From positions 62,001 to 126,000 of the forward strand of contig CACJLA010000001.1 in assembly GCA_902594145.1 (NCBI GenBank): 64,000 nucleotides of DNA, in the 5' to 3' direction. Below the pieces are notes generated by a model, which was not told the DNA's origin, ran no database searches, and saw only the letters and a program-made list of their open reading frames with translations. Shown here one piece after another: positions 26,012-35,262 of the stretch (position 1 is the stretch's first letter; each line of letters opens with the position of its first letter). The translations under genes and the position numbers were made by a program. Source of the DNA: an uncultured Alphaproteobacteria bacterium. GTDB lineage: Bacteria; Pseudomonadota; Alphaproteobacteria; HIMB59.

Positions 26012-26670
26012 TGGATGATAATATAAAAAAACTTTTTGAGATAGATAAATCTGATATTCCTAGTTCAATTCCTATATTCCCTCTTGATAACGTTTTGCTC
26101 CTTCCATTTGGGAAATTGCCGCTAAATATTTTTGAAGAGAGATACATTAAGATGACTCTAGATAGTTTAAAGACCCATAGAATGATTGGCATTATTCAGC
26201 CCAAAAATAATAATAACGAACTTTTTCAAATGGGTTGTATTGGAAAAATTACATCCTATATCGAGACACCCGATTATCGTCTTGTTCTTAATCTAGAGGG
26301 TATATGTCGATTTGTGCTTCATGAGAGGAATTTAAATACCCACGGTTACTACCAAGCTAATATCAACTGTGATGATTATATTGAGGATCTTAATAATATG
26401 GAACCAAGCTTTGATAGAAAAAATTTGATACAAAAATACACAAACTTTTTTAAAATGAAGAGACTAGATATTGATAGAGATGTTCTATCAGAAACATCTA
26501 ATTTACAGCTTTTGTCAACTTTAGCAATGTTAGCTCCCTTTAACAAAATTGATAAGCAAGCGATATTGGAGTCACCAAATATCTCTTCAAGGATTGATAC
26601 CATTAACTCTATTCTTGATTTAAATACTTTTCAGGTTGTTAGTAACCAAACACCTAATCAAATAAATTAA
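26011..26670 (+). CDS. LON substrate-binding-domain protein
   Basis: This 219-residue protein is a stand-alone N-terminal LON domain: IPIFPLDNVLLLPFGKLPLNIFEERY near the start, MIGIIQP, the GCIGKI segment and YRLVLNLEGICRFVL in the middle. It lacks the AAA+ ATPase and protease parts of Lon. Such proteins may act as adaptors; the function is not established. It lies directly after the thioredoxin-TPR gene and overlaps it by one base. The Trm112-like gene that often follows in alphaproteobacteria is not present. The 3' end overlaps the convergent ubiH-type gene by 17 bases. Confidence 0.9.
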   Translation: MDDNIKKLFEIDKSDIPSSIPIFPLDNVLLLPFGKLPLNIFEERYIKMTLDSLKTHRMIGIIQPKNNNNELFQMGCIGKITSYIETPDYRLVLNLEGICRFVLHERNLNTHGYYQANINCDDYIEDLNNMEPSFDRKNLIQKYTNFFKMKRLDIDRDVLSETSNLQLLSTLAMLAPFNKIDKQAILESPNISSRIDTINSILDLNTFQVVSNQTPNQIN

Positions 26671-27775
26671 GCCTTCCCATTGCCTGTTTAATAAATAGAC
26701 TTCTAAAAAGATTAAAATTTTGTAGACCGAGATAACCAATTTTAATTACTTTATGATTAAGAGTATTATTATTTTCATAAAGCGAATTTATAAAAGATGT
26801 AAAACCAAAATATATGGTGCTTTCGATCAATCTTTTTGAATAATATATGGGGTTAAAAATTTTGCTCTCAATAGAGTATTGTTCGATCAAATAATTTAAT
26901 GTTTGAATATCTTTTACTCCTAAGTTCCATCCTTGTCCTGCAACAGGGTGAATTGATTTAAGGCTGTCGCCTACATAAATATAATTTTTGTTATATTTTG
27001 TTAAATGAGGAGTGATTGGAAATTTTTGTATATCCTTATAAAATACAATTTTGCCGTGAGAATGTGAAAAACTATCTTTTATTAAAGATTTTATCTTTTT
27101 GTAAGTAATTTTTTCTTTAGATGAGTAAATAAATGTTGATCTTTTATTATTTGAAGAAGGGGATGGTAGAATTGCCAAAGGTCCCTCTTTATTAAAAATT
27201 TCATATGCAATATTGTTGTGATCTTTTTTATGATTAAAAAAACCAACATATGAAAGGTCTCCACCTTTAATAACAATACCTTTTTGTGTCTCATCAGATA
27301 TAATTTTTTTTCCAACACTTATAATAACTTTCTTAAAGAAGTATTTTTCTTTATCAATTATGACTGGTTTATTTGGGATTAAATTATTTAAATTTATATT
27401 TATATTTGTTTTTAAAATCTTTAAATTTTTAAGTATTTGGCGAACTATTTTGAGCAACTCTGAGTTATATATTACACTCCCCATTGCCTCTTTTTGATCT
27501 GAAAAAATTAGTGGGGTACTATTAATATAGTCTTTTATGATTATTTTTTTAATTAGTTGCGGCTCAGTTTTAATTAAATTCCATATGCCTAACTTTTCTA
27601 AAAAGCTCTTAGAATTTGCATTAACAGCTAAAGTTCTTTGATCTAAAGGTATTTTTAATTTGTCGTCAATTACCAAAACTTTTAATTTTTTTTTATGCAA
27701 GGATAAGGCTGTTAGGGCACCAATAAGCCCGCCTCCGACAACTAAGAAATCATATTTAAATATTTTATTTTTCAT
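26654..27775 (-). CDS. UbiH/UbiF/COQ6-type FAD-dependent hydroxylase
   Basis: This 373-residue flavoprotein monooxygenase has the FAD GxGxxG (GGGLIG, residues 14-19) at its N-terminus and the family C-terminal motif GDSLKSIHPVAGQGWNLGVK (GD...HP.aGQG.N.G). This pattern marks the hydroxylases of ubiquinone biosynthesis, which act on the aromatic ring at the membrane with the other Ubi proteins. Which ring position is hydroxylated cannot be read. It is slightly short of the usual 390-410 residues. The gene diverges from ftsK across 26 bases. Confidence 0.9.
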   Translation of the reverse strand: MKNKIFKYDFLVVGGGLIGALTALSLHKKKLKVLVIDDKLKIPLDQRTLAVNANSKSFLEKLGIWNLIKTEPQLIKKIIIKDYINSTPLIFSDQKEAMGSVIYNSELLKIVRQILKNLKILKTNININLNNLIPNKPVIIDKEKYFFKKVIISVGKKIISDETQKGIVIKGGDLSYVGFFNHKKDHNNIAYEIFNKEGPLAILPSPSSNNKRSTFIYSSKEKITYKKIKSLIKDSFSHSHGKIVFYKDIQKFPITPHLTKYNKNYIYVGDSLKSIHPVAGQGWNLGVKDIQTLNYLIEQYSIESKIFNPIYYSKRLIESTIYFGFTSFINSLYENNNTLNHKVIKIGYLGLQNFNLFRSLFIKQAMGRLNLFD

Positions 27776-27801
27776 TAAGACGCATATATTTACATAAAAT
27801 A

Positions 27802-29877
27802 ATGAAAATTAACTATATTCCCGAAATATTAAAAGAAAAACTTTCATCTTTTATCAGGTATTCTTACGCCGTATTATTATTATTAGTTTCTATATTATCA
27901 GCAATTTCATTAATAACATTTAATATAACTGATAATTCTTTTTTAACTAGTACTAGCAATATCTCTAAAAATTTATTGGGAGATTTTGGATCTTATTTTG
28001 CAAGTTTGATTTTTTATACTTTTGGAATACTAGGATATTTTATAGTTCTATTTTTTTTGATTTATTCAGTATTAGTTTTTATTAATAAACCGCCTCGGTA
28101 TATATTTATAAGACTTTTATTATTTTTTTTAAGTTTAACCTTAATACCTCAATTGCTTTTTTATTATAATCTTAAATTTACATTTATTGATTCAATTAAT
28201 GTATGGGGTCAATATTCAAGTATTATTTATAAACTCCATAACTTTAATTACTTACATTATTTTCTTTCTGTAGTTGGATTGCTAATTTTTTTTATATCTC
28301 AAAATATTTTTAGTTTATTAATATTTAATAAATATAATTTTTTAAATTTATTTAGAAGAAAAAGTAAAAATAATCACATTAAACAGAATATTAAAAAAGA
28401 ACCAATCATAAATAATAATCTAATAAAAGACCATATTGAAATAGATAATTTAGAAAATTTAAAACAAAATGAGGATAAGAGTATTAAAAAGTCGTTATAT
28501 TCACCATCGCTTGAAATATTAGAAACAAACATTTCATCTTCTAAAAATAATATTGAAAACGAAAAGATAAAGGCAAACTCACATTTATTAGAAAAAGTAT
28601 TTGAAGACTTCAATATCGATATAAAAGTCAAAAATGTAAAACTAGGTCCAGTAGTAACACTTTTTGAAATATTACCAGCTGCTGGAATAAAAATTAATAC
28701 AATCATAAATTTAGCTGATGACATATCAAGAAGTATGGGTGTAGGCGCTGTAAGAATATCACAAATTTTTGGAACACAATATTTAGGGGTAGAGGTTCCT
28801 AATGAAAAACGTGAAATAATAACTATTAAAGAACTTTTAAGTAATAGTAATTTTAAAAATACTTTATTTAAAATACCCTTATGTATTGGTAAAGATATCT
28901 CAGGAAATATTGAAGTTATTGATTTAAGCAAAACACCACATCTTCTTGTTGCTGGTACAACGGGCTCAGGTAAATCTGTATTTATAAATACATTACTGGC
29001 AAGCATACTTTATAAATTTTCTCCTGAAGAATTAAGATTAATACTTATTGATCCTAAGATGCTTGAACTAAGCGTTTACAATGATATCGCACATTTACTA
29101 ACACCTGTAGTAACAGAACCAAAAAAAGCAATTATTGCATTAAAGTGGGTATGTAAAGAAATGGAGAGAAGGTATTCTCTCATGAATGAAGAAAATACTA
29201 GAAGCCTTGAGGGTTATAATGAAAAATCACTTGAAAGATTACCTTACATAGTTGTATTCATTGATGAAATGGCAGATTTGATGATGACCGCCGGTAAAGA
29301 AGTTGAACATCATGTACAGCGTTTGGCACAAATGGCTAGAGCTTGTGGGATTCATTTAGTTATGGCAACACAGCGCCCAAGTGTTGACATAATTACAGGA
29401 AGTATAAAGGCAAACTTTCCATCGAGAATTAGTTTTCAGGTAGCAAGTAAATACGACAGTAGAACTGTTTTAGGAGAAATTGGTGCAGAACAATTGTTAG
29501 GAAATGGAGATATGTTAATGTCCAAGAACGGTGGTAATCTTATGCGCTACCAATCAGCATTTATTTCTGATAATGAAATAAATAAACTTATAAGAGAAAT
29601 TAAGAATACTAGAGATGTAGATTATCTAGAAGAACTAGATGAAATTATAAAAAATAATGACGAAAACTTTGATACTCTGAGTGAGGAAGATGAGGCTCTA
29701 ATTGCAAAATCTATTGAGTTAATAAAATCGACAAATAAAGCATCTACAAGCTTCTTACAAAGAAATTTCCAAATTGGGTATAACAAAGCAGCAAGAATAA
29801 TGGAAGCTCTCGAACAAAGAGGAGTAGTATCCGGACCAAGTCACACCGGTAAAAGGGAAATATTAATTAATAATTAA
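27802..29877 (+). CDS. ftsK: DNA translocase FtsK (short form)
   Basis: This 691-residue FtsK has an N-terminal membrane part with about four transmembrane helices (residues 15-175), a short lysine/asparagine-rich linker, and a RecA-like motor. Walker A AGTTGSGKSV lies near residues 384-393 and the Walker B region VVFIDEMADLM near 490. A C-terminal winged-helix gamma domain (TSFLQRNFQIGYNKAARIME) recognises KOPS-like sequences. FtsK sits at the division septum and pumps DNA for dimer resolution. The short linker suits a reduced genome. The 3' end overlaps the convergent wHTH gene by 15 bases. Confidence 0.95.
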   Translation: MKINYIPEILKEKLSSFIRYSYAVLLLLVSILSAISLITFNITDNSFLTSTSNISKNLLGDFGSYFASLIFYTFGILGYFIVLFFLIYSVLVFINKPPRYIFIRLLLFFLSLTLIPQLLFYYNLKFTFIDSINVWGQYSSIIYKLHNFNYLHYFLSVVGLLIFFISQNIFSLLIFNKYNFLNLFRRKSKNNHIKQNIKKEPIINNNLIKDHIEIDNLENLKQNEDKSIKKSLYSPSLEILETNISSSKNNIENEKIKANSHLLEKVFEDFNIDIKVKNVKLGPVVTLFEILPAAGIKINTIINLADDISRSMGVGAVRISQIFGTQYLGVEVPNEKREIITIKELLSNSNFKNTLFKIPLCIGKDISGNIEVIDLSKTPHLLVAGTTGSGKSVFINTLLASILYKFSPEELRLILIDPKMLELSVYNDIAHLLTPVVTEPKKAIIALKWVCKEMERRYSLMNEENTRSLEGYNEKSLERLPYIVVFIDEMADLMMTAGKEVEHHVQRLAQMARACGIHLVMATQRPSVDIITGSIKANFPSRISFQVASKYDSRTVLGEIGAEQLLGNGDMLMSKNGGNLMRYQSAFISDNEINKLIREIKNTRDVDYLEELDEIIKNNDENFDTLSEEDEALIAKSIELIKSTNKASTSFLQRNFQIGYNKAARIMEALEQRGVVSGPSHTGKREILINN

Positions 29878-30393
29878 TTTTATTAGACCAGATTTTGATG
29901 AGAATTTTAAATCAATACCGCTCTCAGAACTTATATAATTCTTTAGATTTGTTAGATGTGTATCTAATTTATTAAAAAATATGTCTTTATCATTAGGCCA
30001 AATTGTTTTAATTAAATCGATTTTTTTAATACCGGAGTCAGAATTTAGTAATAAATTACACATTATAATATTTTGTATCTCGCTCAAAAAAATATTATTT
30101 CCATTTTTTTTTATTAAATTTTTAAAGGGATAGTATTCATAATCTTGAACGAAAACAGTTTTATTAGAAATCAGATCAAAAAAATCTTCAAAAATTATGT
30201 TAAAACTTTTTGGCAATCTAAAAGATATTTTTTTACTTTCGATTAAGATATCTAAACTATCATCTTTTGTTACAATACTAATGTCAAAAAAATTTTTATC
30301 GCTGTGATGGAGACTTAAAAAAAAATTTTTTTGGTTTAATAAATCTACGATATTATTTTTTATAAATTTATCATTACATTTAATACTAATCAT
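29863..30393 (-). CDS. winged-helix (OmpR-type C-terminal-like) protein with a degenerate N-terminal domain
   Basis: This 176-residue protein has a C-terminal region (about residues 100-175) resembling the OmpR/PhoB winged helix: EIQNIIMCNLLLNSDSG, IDLIKTIWPN, then a helix HLTNLKNYI at the recognition-helix position. The N-terminal 95 residues have alternating strands and helices, but no receiver aspartate pocket can be recognised, so it may be a degenerate receiver or an unrelated fold. A DNA-binding role is inferred. It is downstream of and adjacent to the lolA-like gene, with no intervening base between stop and start. Recognised from pattern only. Confidence 0.45.
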   Translation of the reverse strand: MISIKCNDKFIKNNIVDLLNQKNFFLSLHHSDKNFFDISIVTKDDSLDILIESKKISFRLPKSFNIIFEDFFDLISNKTVFVQDYEYYPFKNLIKKNGNNIFLSEIQNIIMCNLLLNSDSGIKKIDLIKTIWPNDKDIFFNKLDTHLTNLKNYISSESGIDLKFSSKSGLIKLIIN

Positions 30394-30873
30394 TTAATTT
30401 CTATATTTAAAAAGTGGGCTATAGGAAAAGAAAAGGTTTTTAATTGAAGAGAAGTCGCAATCATTTATATACACACTTAAATTATTGTCATTAGATAGTA
30501 GAATTATTCTTTTAATAATATTTTTATTGCTTAATTCAATACCGATTTTAATATTTTCAAAGTAATAGTTTTTCTTAAAATTTGGATAATCTTTAATAAC
30601 ATTTAATATTGCTTCTAAAATCTCAGTATTTTCCGTTAATTTAAAATATTCTGATTTGTTTCTATTTTCTATTAGAAAAAAAAGATTTTGATTGTGAATT
30701 ATTGTGAAAAGATTTTTTGAATTATATTCATACCTAAATTTATCATCTTTGATTAAAAAAAATCCCTGTTGTACTTCACCATTTTGATAAACTTCCTCAA
30801 ACAAGCAGGACATTTCTAAAGAAAATGAAATTTTGTAAATTAACAGCAATAGAGGCAGATAAATAAATCTCAT
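30394..30873 (-). CDS. LolA-like outer-membrane lipoprotein carrier
   Basis: This 159-residue protein has a signal peptide (about residues 1-18) and then a beta-rich domain with the LolA-like pattern QQGFFLIKDDKFRYEYNSKN, which resembles the G-x-F-x-I-x-K-P-x-K-F-R-W-x-Y of LolA, followed by FTIIHNQNLFFLIEN. LolA ferries lipoproteins across the periplasm from LolCDE to the outer membrane. It is shorter than typical LolA (about 180-200 residues). In many alphaproteobacteria lolA lies next to ftsK, as here with one gene between. The stop of the upstream yggS gene overlaps the start by four bases. Confidence 0.65.
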   Translation of the reverse strand: MRFIYLPLLLLIYKISFSLEMSCLFEEVYQNGEVQQGFFLIKDDKFRYEYNSKNLFTIIHNQNLFFLIENRNKSEYFKLTENTEILEAILNVIKDYPNFKKNYYFENIKIGIELSNKNIIKRIILLSNDNNLSVYINDCDFSSIKNLFFSYSPLFKYRN

Positions 30874-31496
30874 GAAAATATTAGAGAACCTACTCGAATT
30901 TCATTTGAGTCAAAATCAAGTGCTATTTTATAGTCTGAGCTCATTCCCATACTAAGATAAAGATGATCGTTAGTATTTTTTCTAATCTCAAGCATTTTTT
31001 CAAAAAAATATCTAGGGTCTTTATCAAATGGAGGAATACACATTATACCAGATATTTTCAAATCTTTGTTGATACAATAATCGTAAAATTTCCTGAAATC
31101 ATCTGGAAGAACTCCAGTTTTTTGATTCTCTTCCCCTATGTTTATTTGTATATAAAAATTTTTTGTCTTAGTGTTAACACCATTATATTTTATTATCTCA
31201 TCTACAATTTTATTTCGATCAATTGTTTGAATTGTGTCGAATATATTTAAAGCTTGTTTTACTTTATTAGACTGTAATGGGCCTATGAGACTTAAATTAA
31301 CTTTACTGTGGGTGTTAATGTTAGAATATTTCATTTGTGCCTCTTGAACTCTATTTTCAGCAAAATCTATATAACCAGATTTAATTAATTCTAATATATC
31401 ATCTTGAGATCTAGTCTTTGTCACAATAATTAATTTTGCCCTCTTTCCTTTAAGATCAGTATTAATTTGTCTAAGAGCTTTGTAATTTATGGACAC
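30870..31496 (-). CDS. YggS family pyridoxal-phosphate homeostasis protein
   Basis: This 208-residue protein is a YggS/PLPBP-type TIM barrel. The PLP-binding lysine lies in AKLIIVTKTRS (Lys27), with the family motifs FAENRVQEAQMKY, LIGPLQSNKVKQAL, FYIQINIGEENQKTG and the C-terminal LSMGMSSDYKIAL-DFDSNEIRVGS. These proteins bind PLP without known catalysis and keep vitamin B6 and amino-acid pools balanced. The start is about 15-20 residues shorter than many homologues but complete through the first strand. Confidence 0.93.
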   Translation of the reverse strand: MSINYKALRQINTDLKGKRAKLIIVTKTRSQDDILELIKSGYIDFAENRVQEAQMKYSNINTHSKVNLSLIGPLQSNKVKQALNIFDTIQTIDRNKIVDEIIKYNGVNTKTKNFYIQINIGEENQKTGVLPDDFRKFYDYCINKDLKISGIMCIPPFDKDPRYFFEKMLEIRKNTNDHLYLSMGMSSDYKIALDFDSNEIRVGSLIFS

Positions 31497-31505
31497 AATC
31501 TAAGT

Positions 31506-32471
31506 TTATAATTCATATCCAAAATTATCGGAAACACTTTCGATATATTTCTTTAAAGCCTTTTTTTCTCTGTTAGATATTTTAAATGATTGAGGTTTAT
31601 CAACAATGAGAATTTTTGAAACATATTCATTAATAATGGAATAATCTAGTGGAACGTCACAATTTGATTGTCGCAAGTGAAGTATAACACTTGCATAAAA
31701 TTCTTCAGGATTGTCATATAGCTCCTCTTTTTTTAAAATTGCTCCTCTTAGTGAGTTAACAACATTAGGGTCAGACCAGCTATTTGTAAAAACACCCCAC
31801 CCTTTTCTGGTCACACAAAGTTCTACATTATTAAATGAATTTATAAGCGGAGTATCATCTGAATTAAGAAATTCATTAATTGCTAAATCCTTAGAATTTA
31901 ATCTATCCTTTATTTTTTGATATAAACTATAAGGATGTTCAATTAATAAAAAATAGCATTTTGAGGTTCTTATATTAGTAAAGTTTAAGTTGGCCGGAGT
32001 AGAGAAAAATGCAAATTGATTATCTAAAAATTGCAACACATCTTTTTTTGCATAAGTCAACATAGATTGGTAATATACTGAATTATTAAATATATCGTCC
32101 TGATCAATCATTTTTGTACTTTTAAGAGAAGTTATTATGGAAGTTAATTCATTTTGATAATCAGATACCTCATAATTAGTAAATCCAATTTTACTGAGAT
32201 AGTAGCTAATAAATTTTAATATTATTTTACTGTCACTTTTATCAAATGAATTTATTAAAACAATATTATCGTTAAATATTTTTTCTTCACTTGTAATTTT
32301 TAAAATTTGAGGGGTAAATTTTTTTAAGAGGTTATAACCATTTATTGGACTTTTGATACAATATTCTGACAAATATGAATTTATTTCGGAAAATTTATTA
32401 TCTTTGAAAAGATCTTCGATTAACTTTAATTGGTATTGATACTTAATGTTTTGAATAATTTTCATATACAA
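31506..32471 (-). CDS. sulfotransferase-like protein, divergent
   Basis: This 321-residue protein starts with a helical region of about 150 residues. Its C-terminal half recalls the sulfotransferase fold: an EHPYSLYQKIKDRL segment at the place of the 3'-phosphate-binding motif, GWGVFTNSWSDPNVVNSLRGA, a KKEELYDNPEEFYASVILHL segment and a basic tail. The canonical N-terminal PAPS loop cannot be found, so the enzyme may be inactive or bind another donor. It diverges from a TPR-sulfotransferase gene across 30 bases, which supports a joint role in surface polysaccharide or protein sulfation. The assignment is by pattern only. Confidence 0.45.
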   Translation of the reverse strand: MYMKIIQNIKYQYQLKLIEDLFKDNKFSEINSYLSEYCIKSPINGYNLLKKFTPQILKITSEEKIFNDNIVLINSFDKSDSKIILKFISYYLSKIGFTNYEVSDYQNELTSIITSLKSTKMIDQDDIFNNSVYYQSMLTYAKKDVLQFLDNQFAFFSTPANLNFTNIRTSKCYFLLIEHPYSLYQKIKDRLNSKDLAINEFLNSDDTPLINSFNNVELCVTRKGWGVFTNSWSDPNVVNSLRGAILKKEELYDNPEEFYASVILHLRQSNCDVPLDYSIINEYVSKILIVDKPQSFKISNREKKALKKYIESVSDNFGYEL

Positions 32472-32501
32472 GCTACTTTAAATTAATTATTTATATTTAA
32501 T

Positions 32502-34106
32502 ATGAATAAAGCAGTAAATTTACTTCATCAATATATTTCTAATAACCAGCTAGACAAGGCTTTAATAGAATGTAAAAAAATCATTAAGATTTATCCTAAA
32601 GAGATTTATTTGAAGAAATTATTGTCTCATATTTTTTTTCTAAAAGATGACTACAGCGCTGCAATTATTCAAACTCTTGAAATATTGGAGATTAGCCCCA
32701 ATGACTTTGATTGCTTAAATAATCTTGGAATATATTATTTGAAACAAGAGGAGTACGAAATAGCACAGGAATACATAAATAAGGCGAAAAATATAAATAG
32801 TTCGCATCCTGCTCCATATCAAAATAGCACAGAGCTTTATATGAAAAAAAGAAATTTTCATAAAGCTGCTGAAGAGCTTGACAAATGCATATCGTTACAC
32901 CAAGAGCACTCTGATGACTATAAAAAATATAAATCAACTTTATTAACCAGGATAGAAATTTTTATTGCACTTAAAGAACAAAACTTTGCAATTAAATTCA
33001 TTGAAAAATATTTATCAATTAAGTTCGATGGTGAGTTATTATTGACCTTAATTCAAATAAATAAAAAAAATGTTGATCTTAGTTTAATAAGACTATGTGA
33101 AGAAAAAACTCACACCAAGTCATTTAATTCTAGTCTAGAAAGATACCAAGAATTAGTTCCTTTGTACTTTGCTCTCGCAACTTTTTATGAAAAAGATGAC
33201 TCTATATTATCTGAAAAATATTATGTAAAGGGGAATAAAGAAGTTTTTAATATTCAAAGACTATCTATGATGAAGTTTCAAAAATCTGTCTTAAAAATTA
33301 TAGAAAATTACAACACTATAAAAAATGAAAATATAAATGATCAAAACAAGGGTATTAATAATATTTTTATAGTTGGCATGCCAAGATCTGGGACCACGTT
33401 AACAGAATCATTAATTACTGCTAATAATGAAGTTTTTGGGGCGGGAGAATTAATTTCGCTTTATGACTTATCAAATCGATATATCCATGATCTAGAGCAA
33501 AGCCTATTAAACATGGATCATGTAGTGGACAAATACATCAAAAGAACAAATTATTTTTTAAGTAATTTTTCAAAAGTTGCTGATAAACTCCCTAATAATT
33601 ATCATTTGATTGGTCATATAAGAAAATTTATGCCAGCTTCTAAAATAATTTTAATTTTAAGAGACCCATGGGATCTTGCGTTGTCTCTTTTTAAACAAAG
33701 ATATGTTGAAAATATTTCTTTTGCCTCTTCAATGTTTAATATTGGTATTCAAATAGCTAATTTTGAAATGTGTGTATTGTTTTGGCAAAATGAGGGAGTG
33801 ATTGATGATAAAGTCCTTAAAATTAATTATGAAGATCTTGTTGGAAATTTTGATGAACATCAAAAAAAATTATATGAGTTTTGTGATATTAAATCATTAT
33901 ATGAACCAACGAAAAGAGAGGGTTTTTTTGCAAAGACAGCTACAATGCATCAAGTACAAAAAAAAATACACACTGATTCCGTTAGAAAAGAGGAGTTCCA
34001 ATCAATAAAGGCAGAATTTGTTGACGCTTTCTACTCACAAAGAGAGTTTTGGAGATCTAAAAAAATCATTGATATCCCTGCTGATTACTTTGGCTACGAT
34101 ATTTAA
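32502..34106 (+). CDS. TPR-sulfotransferase fusion protein
   Basis: This 534-residue protein has TPR repeats in residues 1-230 (EISPNDFDCLNNLGIYYLKQ) and a sulfotransferase domain in residues 285-534. The PAPS-binding loop NIFIVGMPRSGTTLTE begins near residue 288 and the 3'-phosphate motif ILILRDPWDLALSLF near residue 384. TPR-sulfotransferases are frequent in marine alphaproteobacteria and are thought to sulfate glycans or proteins; the acceptor here is unknown. It diverges from the sulfotransferase-like gene and precedes the porin-like gene. Confidence 0.9.
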   Translation: MNKAVNLLHQYISNNQLDKALIECKKIIKIYPKEIYLKKLLSHIFFLKDDYSAAIIQTLEILEISPNDFDCLNNLGIYYLKQEEYEIAQEYINKAKNINSSHPAPYQNSTELYMKKRNFHKAAEELDKCISLHQEHSDDYKKYKSTLLTRIEIFIALKEQNFAIKFIEKYLSIKFDGELLLTLIQINKKNVDLSLIRLCEEKTHTKSFNSSLERYQELVPLYFALATFYEKDDSILSEKYYVKGNKEVFNIQRLSMMKFQKSVLKIIENYNTIKNENINDQNKGINNIFIVGMPRSGTTLTESLITANNEVFGAGELISLYDLSNRYIHDLEQSLLNMDHVVDKYIKRTNYFLSNFSKVADKLPNNYHLIGHIRKFMPASKIILILRDPWDLALSLFKQRYVENISFASSMFNIGIQIANFEMCVLFWQNEGVIDDKVLKINYEDLVGNFDEHQKKLYEFCDIKSLYEPTKREGFFAKTATMHQVQKKIHTDSVRKEEFQSIKAEFVDAFYSQREFWRSKKIIDIPADYFGYDI

Positions 34107-34111
34107 TGTCT

Positions 34112-34131
34112 ATGTTGCAAAAATGCAACAT
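34112..34131 (+). terminator. hairpin after the TPR-sulfotransferase gene
   Basis: ATGTTGCA (34112-34119) and TGCAACAT (34124-34131) form a perfect 8-base stem with loop AAAA, five bases after the stop codon, followed by TTTT. It looks like a weak intrinsic terminator. Confidence 0.55.
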
Positions 34132-34202
34132 TTTGGCAAATTACAATGATTTTAAACCATTTTCAGTGTGAATATTTCTTATAAGTAATATTATTCTACT
34201 CG

Positions 34203-34216
34203 AACAATATATTGTT
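34203..34216. promoter_or_regulatory. 14-base palindrome in the porin leader
   Basis: AACAATATATTGTT is a perfect palindrome seven bases before the AAAGGA ribosome binding site of the porin-like gene. It could be an operator or a leader hairpin that affects translation. Confidence 0.35.
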
Positions 34217-34235
34217 TTATGAAAGGACAAATATA

Positions 34236-35168
34236 ATGAAAAAACTATCATTATTGGTGTCTGCTATAACAGCTGGTATTTTTACCACTGCACAAGCGGA
34301 TATTTCAGTTAGCGGTTCAAGCGTAATTGCTTATCAATCAGCTGACTCAAACAATAACTCAGCACACGGTGGAGCAGTATCATTTGCTCTATCAACAACT
34401 ACAGACTCAGGTATGACTGTTTCTTCAGGTGCTGGTATTACTCTTAGTGCATCCTCAACTGGTGCATCAAAAGCTGTATCTGGTTTCCAGAATATTACTT
34501 TTGCAACTGGTGGAACAACAATCGTTCTTGGTAACGATGTTGGGGTTCCTGATGGTGTTGGTGATGTTGGTGGTGTAGTAGGAGATATTGCTATTCTTAA
34601 CAACAACGGTATGTCAAAGACTGTTGCTATTACAGATGACGAAGGTACTGGTGTTTCTTTAACAACAACACTTGGCACTGCAACTGTTGGTCTTTACTAT
34701 GTTGCAGACTCAACTCCTGCAACAACTACTGGTGACATCGACGGTGCTGCTGATACTGGTTCAGGTGCAAAAATCTCAACCACTATTGGTGACTTAGGAG
34801 TGACTCTTGGATATGCAACATACGAAGATGCTTCAGCCGACGATACTGAGACAGGTATTGCAGTAACATACGCAGCTGGTGGTGGAACAATCTCAGCTGG
34901 TTATGAAAATTCAACTGGTACAAATGATGGTAACCAGTTCGGTGTTTCATACGCAATGACACTTGACGCAGCTTCAGTAACTATTGGTTACTCTTCTGCT
35001 GATGTAGATAGCACATCTGCAACTCAAACAGACGTTGCTGTTTCATACCCATTAGGTGGTGGTGTATCAGTATTTGCTGAATTAAGATCTGTTTCTGGTG
35101 ATACTGGAACTGACACATCAAGCACATCAAACTCAACAATGGCTATTGGATCATCAATTACTTTCTAA
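34236..35168 (+). CDS. outer-membrane porin-like protein
   Basis: This 310-residue protein has a signal peptide (about residues 1-21, cleavage after AQA). A glycine/serine/threonine-rich sequence with no cysteines follows, with alternating short beta strands (ITFATGGTTIVLGNDVG; GVTLGYATYEDASADDTETG) and a C-terminal aromatic end, MAIGSSITF, whose final Phe is the signal recognised by the BAM complex. This is the pattern of 16-strand general porins of marine alphaproteobacteria. The ATG at 34236 is chosen for its AAAGGA ribosome binding site and signal peptide. Its codon choice differs from the neighbours (more C at third positions), as expected of a highly expressed gene. Confidence 0.88.
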   Translation: MKKLSLLVSAITAGIFTTAQADISVSGSSVIAYQSADSNNNSAHGGAVSFALSTTTDSGMTVSSGAGITLSASSTGASKAVSGFQNITFATGGTTIVLGNDVGVPDGVGDVGGVVGDIAILNNNGMSKTVAITDDEGTGVSLTTTLGTATVGLYYVADSTPATTTGDIDGAADTGSGAKISTTIGDLGVTLGYATYEDASADDTETGIAVTYAAGGGTISAGYENSTGTNDGNQFGVSYAMTLDAASVTIGYSSADVDSTSATQTDVAVSYPLGGGVSVFAELRSVSGDTGTDTSSTSNSTMAIGSSITF

Positions 35169-35183
35169 TATCTAGCTTATACA

Positions 35184-35213
35184 AAACAAGGGGATTTTTT
35201 CCCCTTGTTTTTA
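35184..35213 (+). terminator. rho-independent terminator after the porin-like gene
   Basis: AAACAAGGGG (35184-35193) pairs with CCCCTTGTTT (35201-35210) around a 7-base loop and runs into T residues. It has a strong stem of ten pairs. Confidence 0.92.
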
Positions 35214-35262
35214 AATTACTTATATCTTAATCTCATTAATCGTTAATTACTTCTATCTTTCA

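Noticed and set aside
28374..29006. Open frame of about 210 codons opposite ftsK.
   Set aside because: Antisense to the FtsK motor, no family resemblance; a shadow of AT-rich coding DNA.
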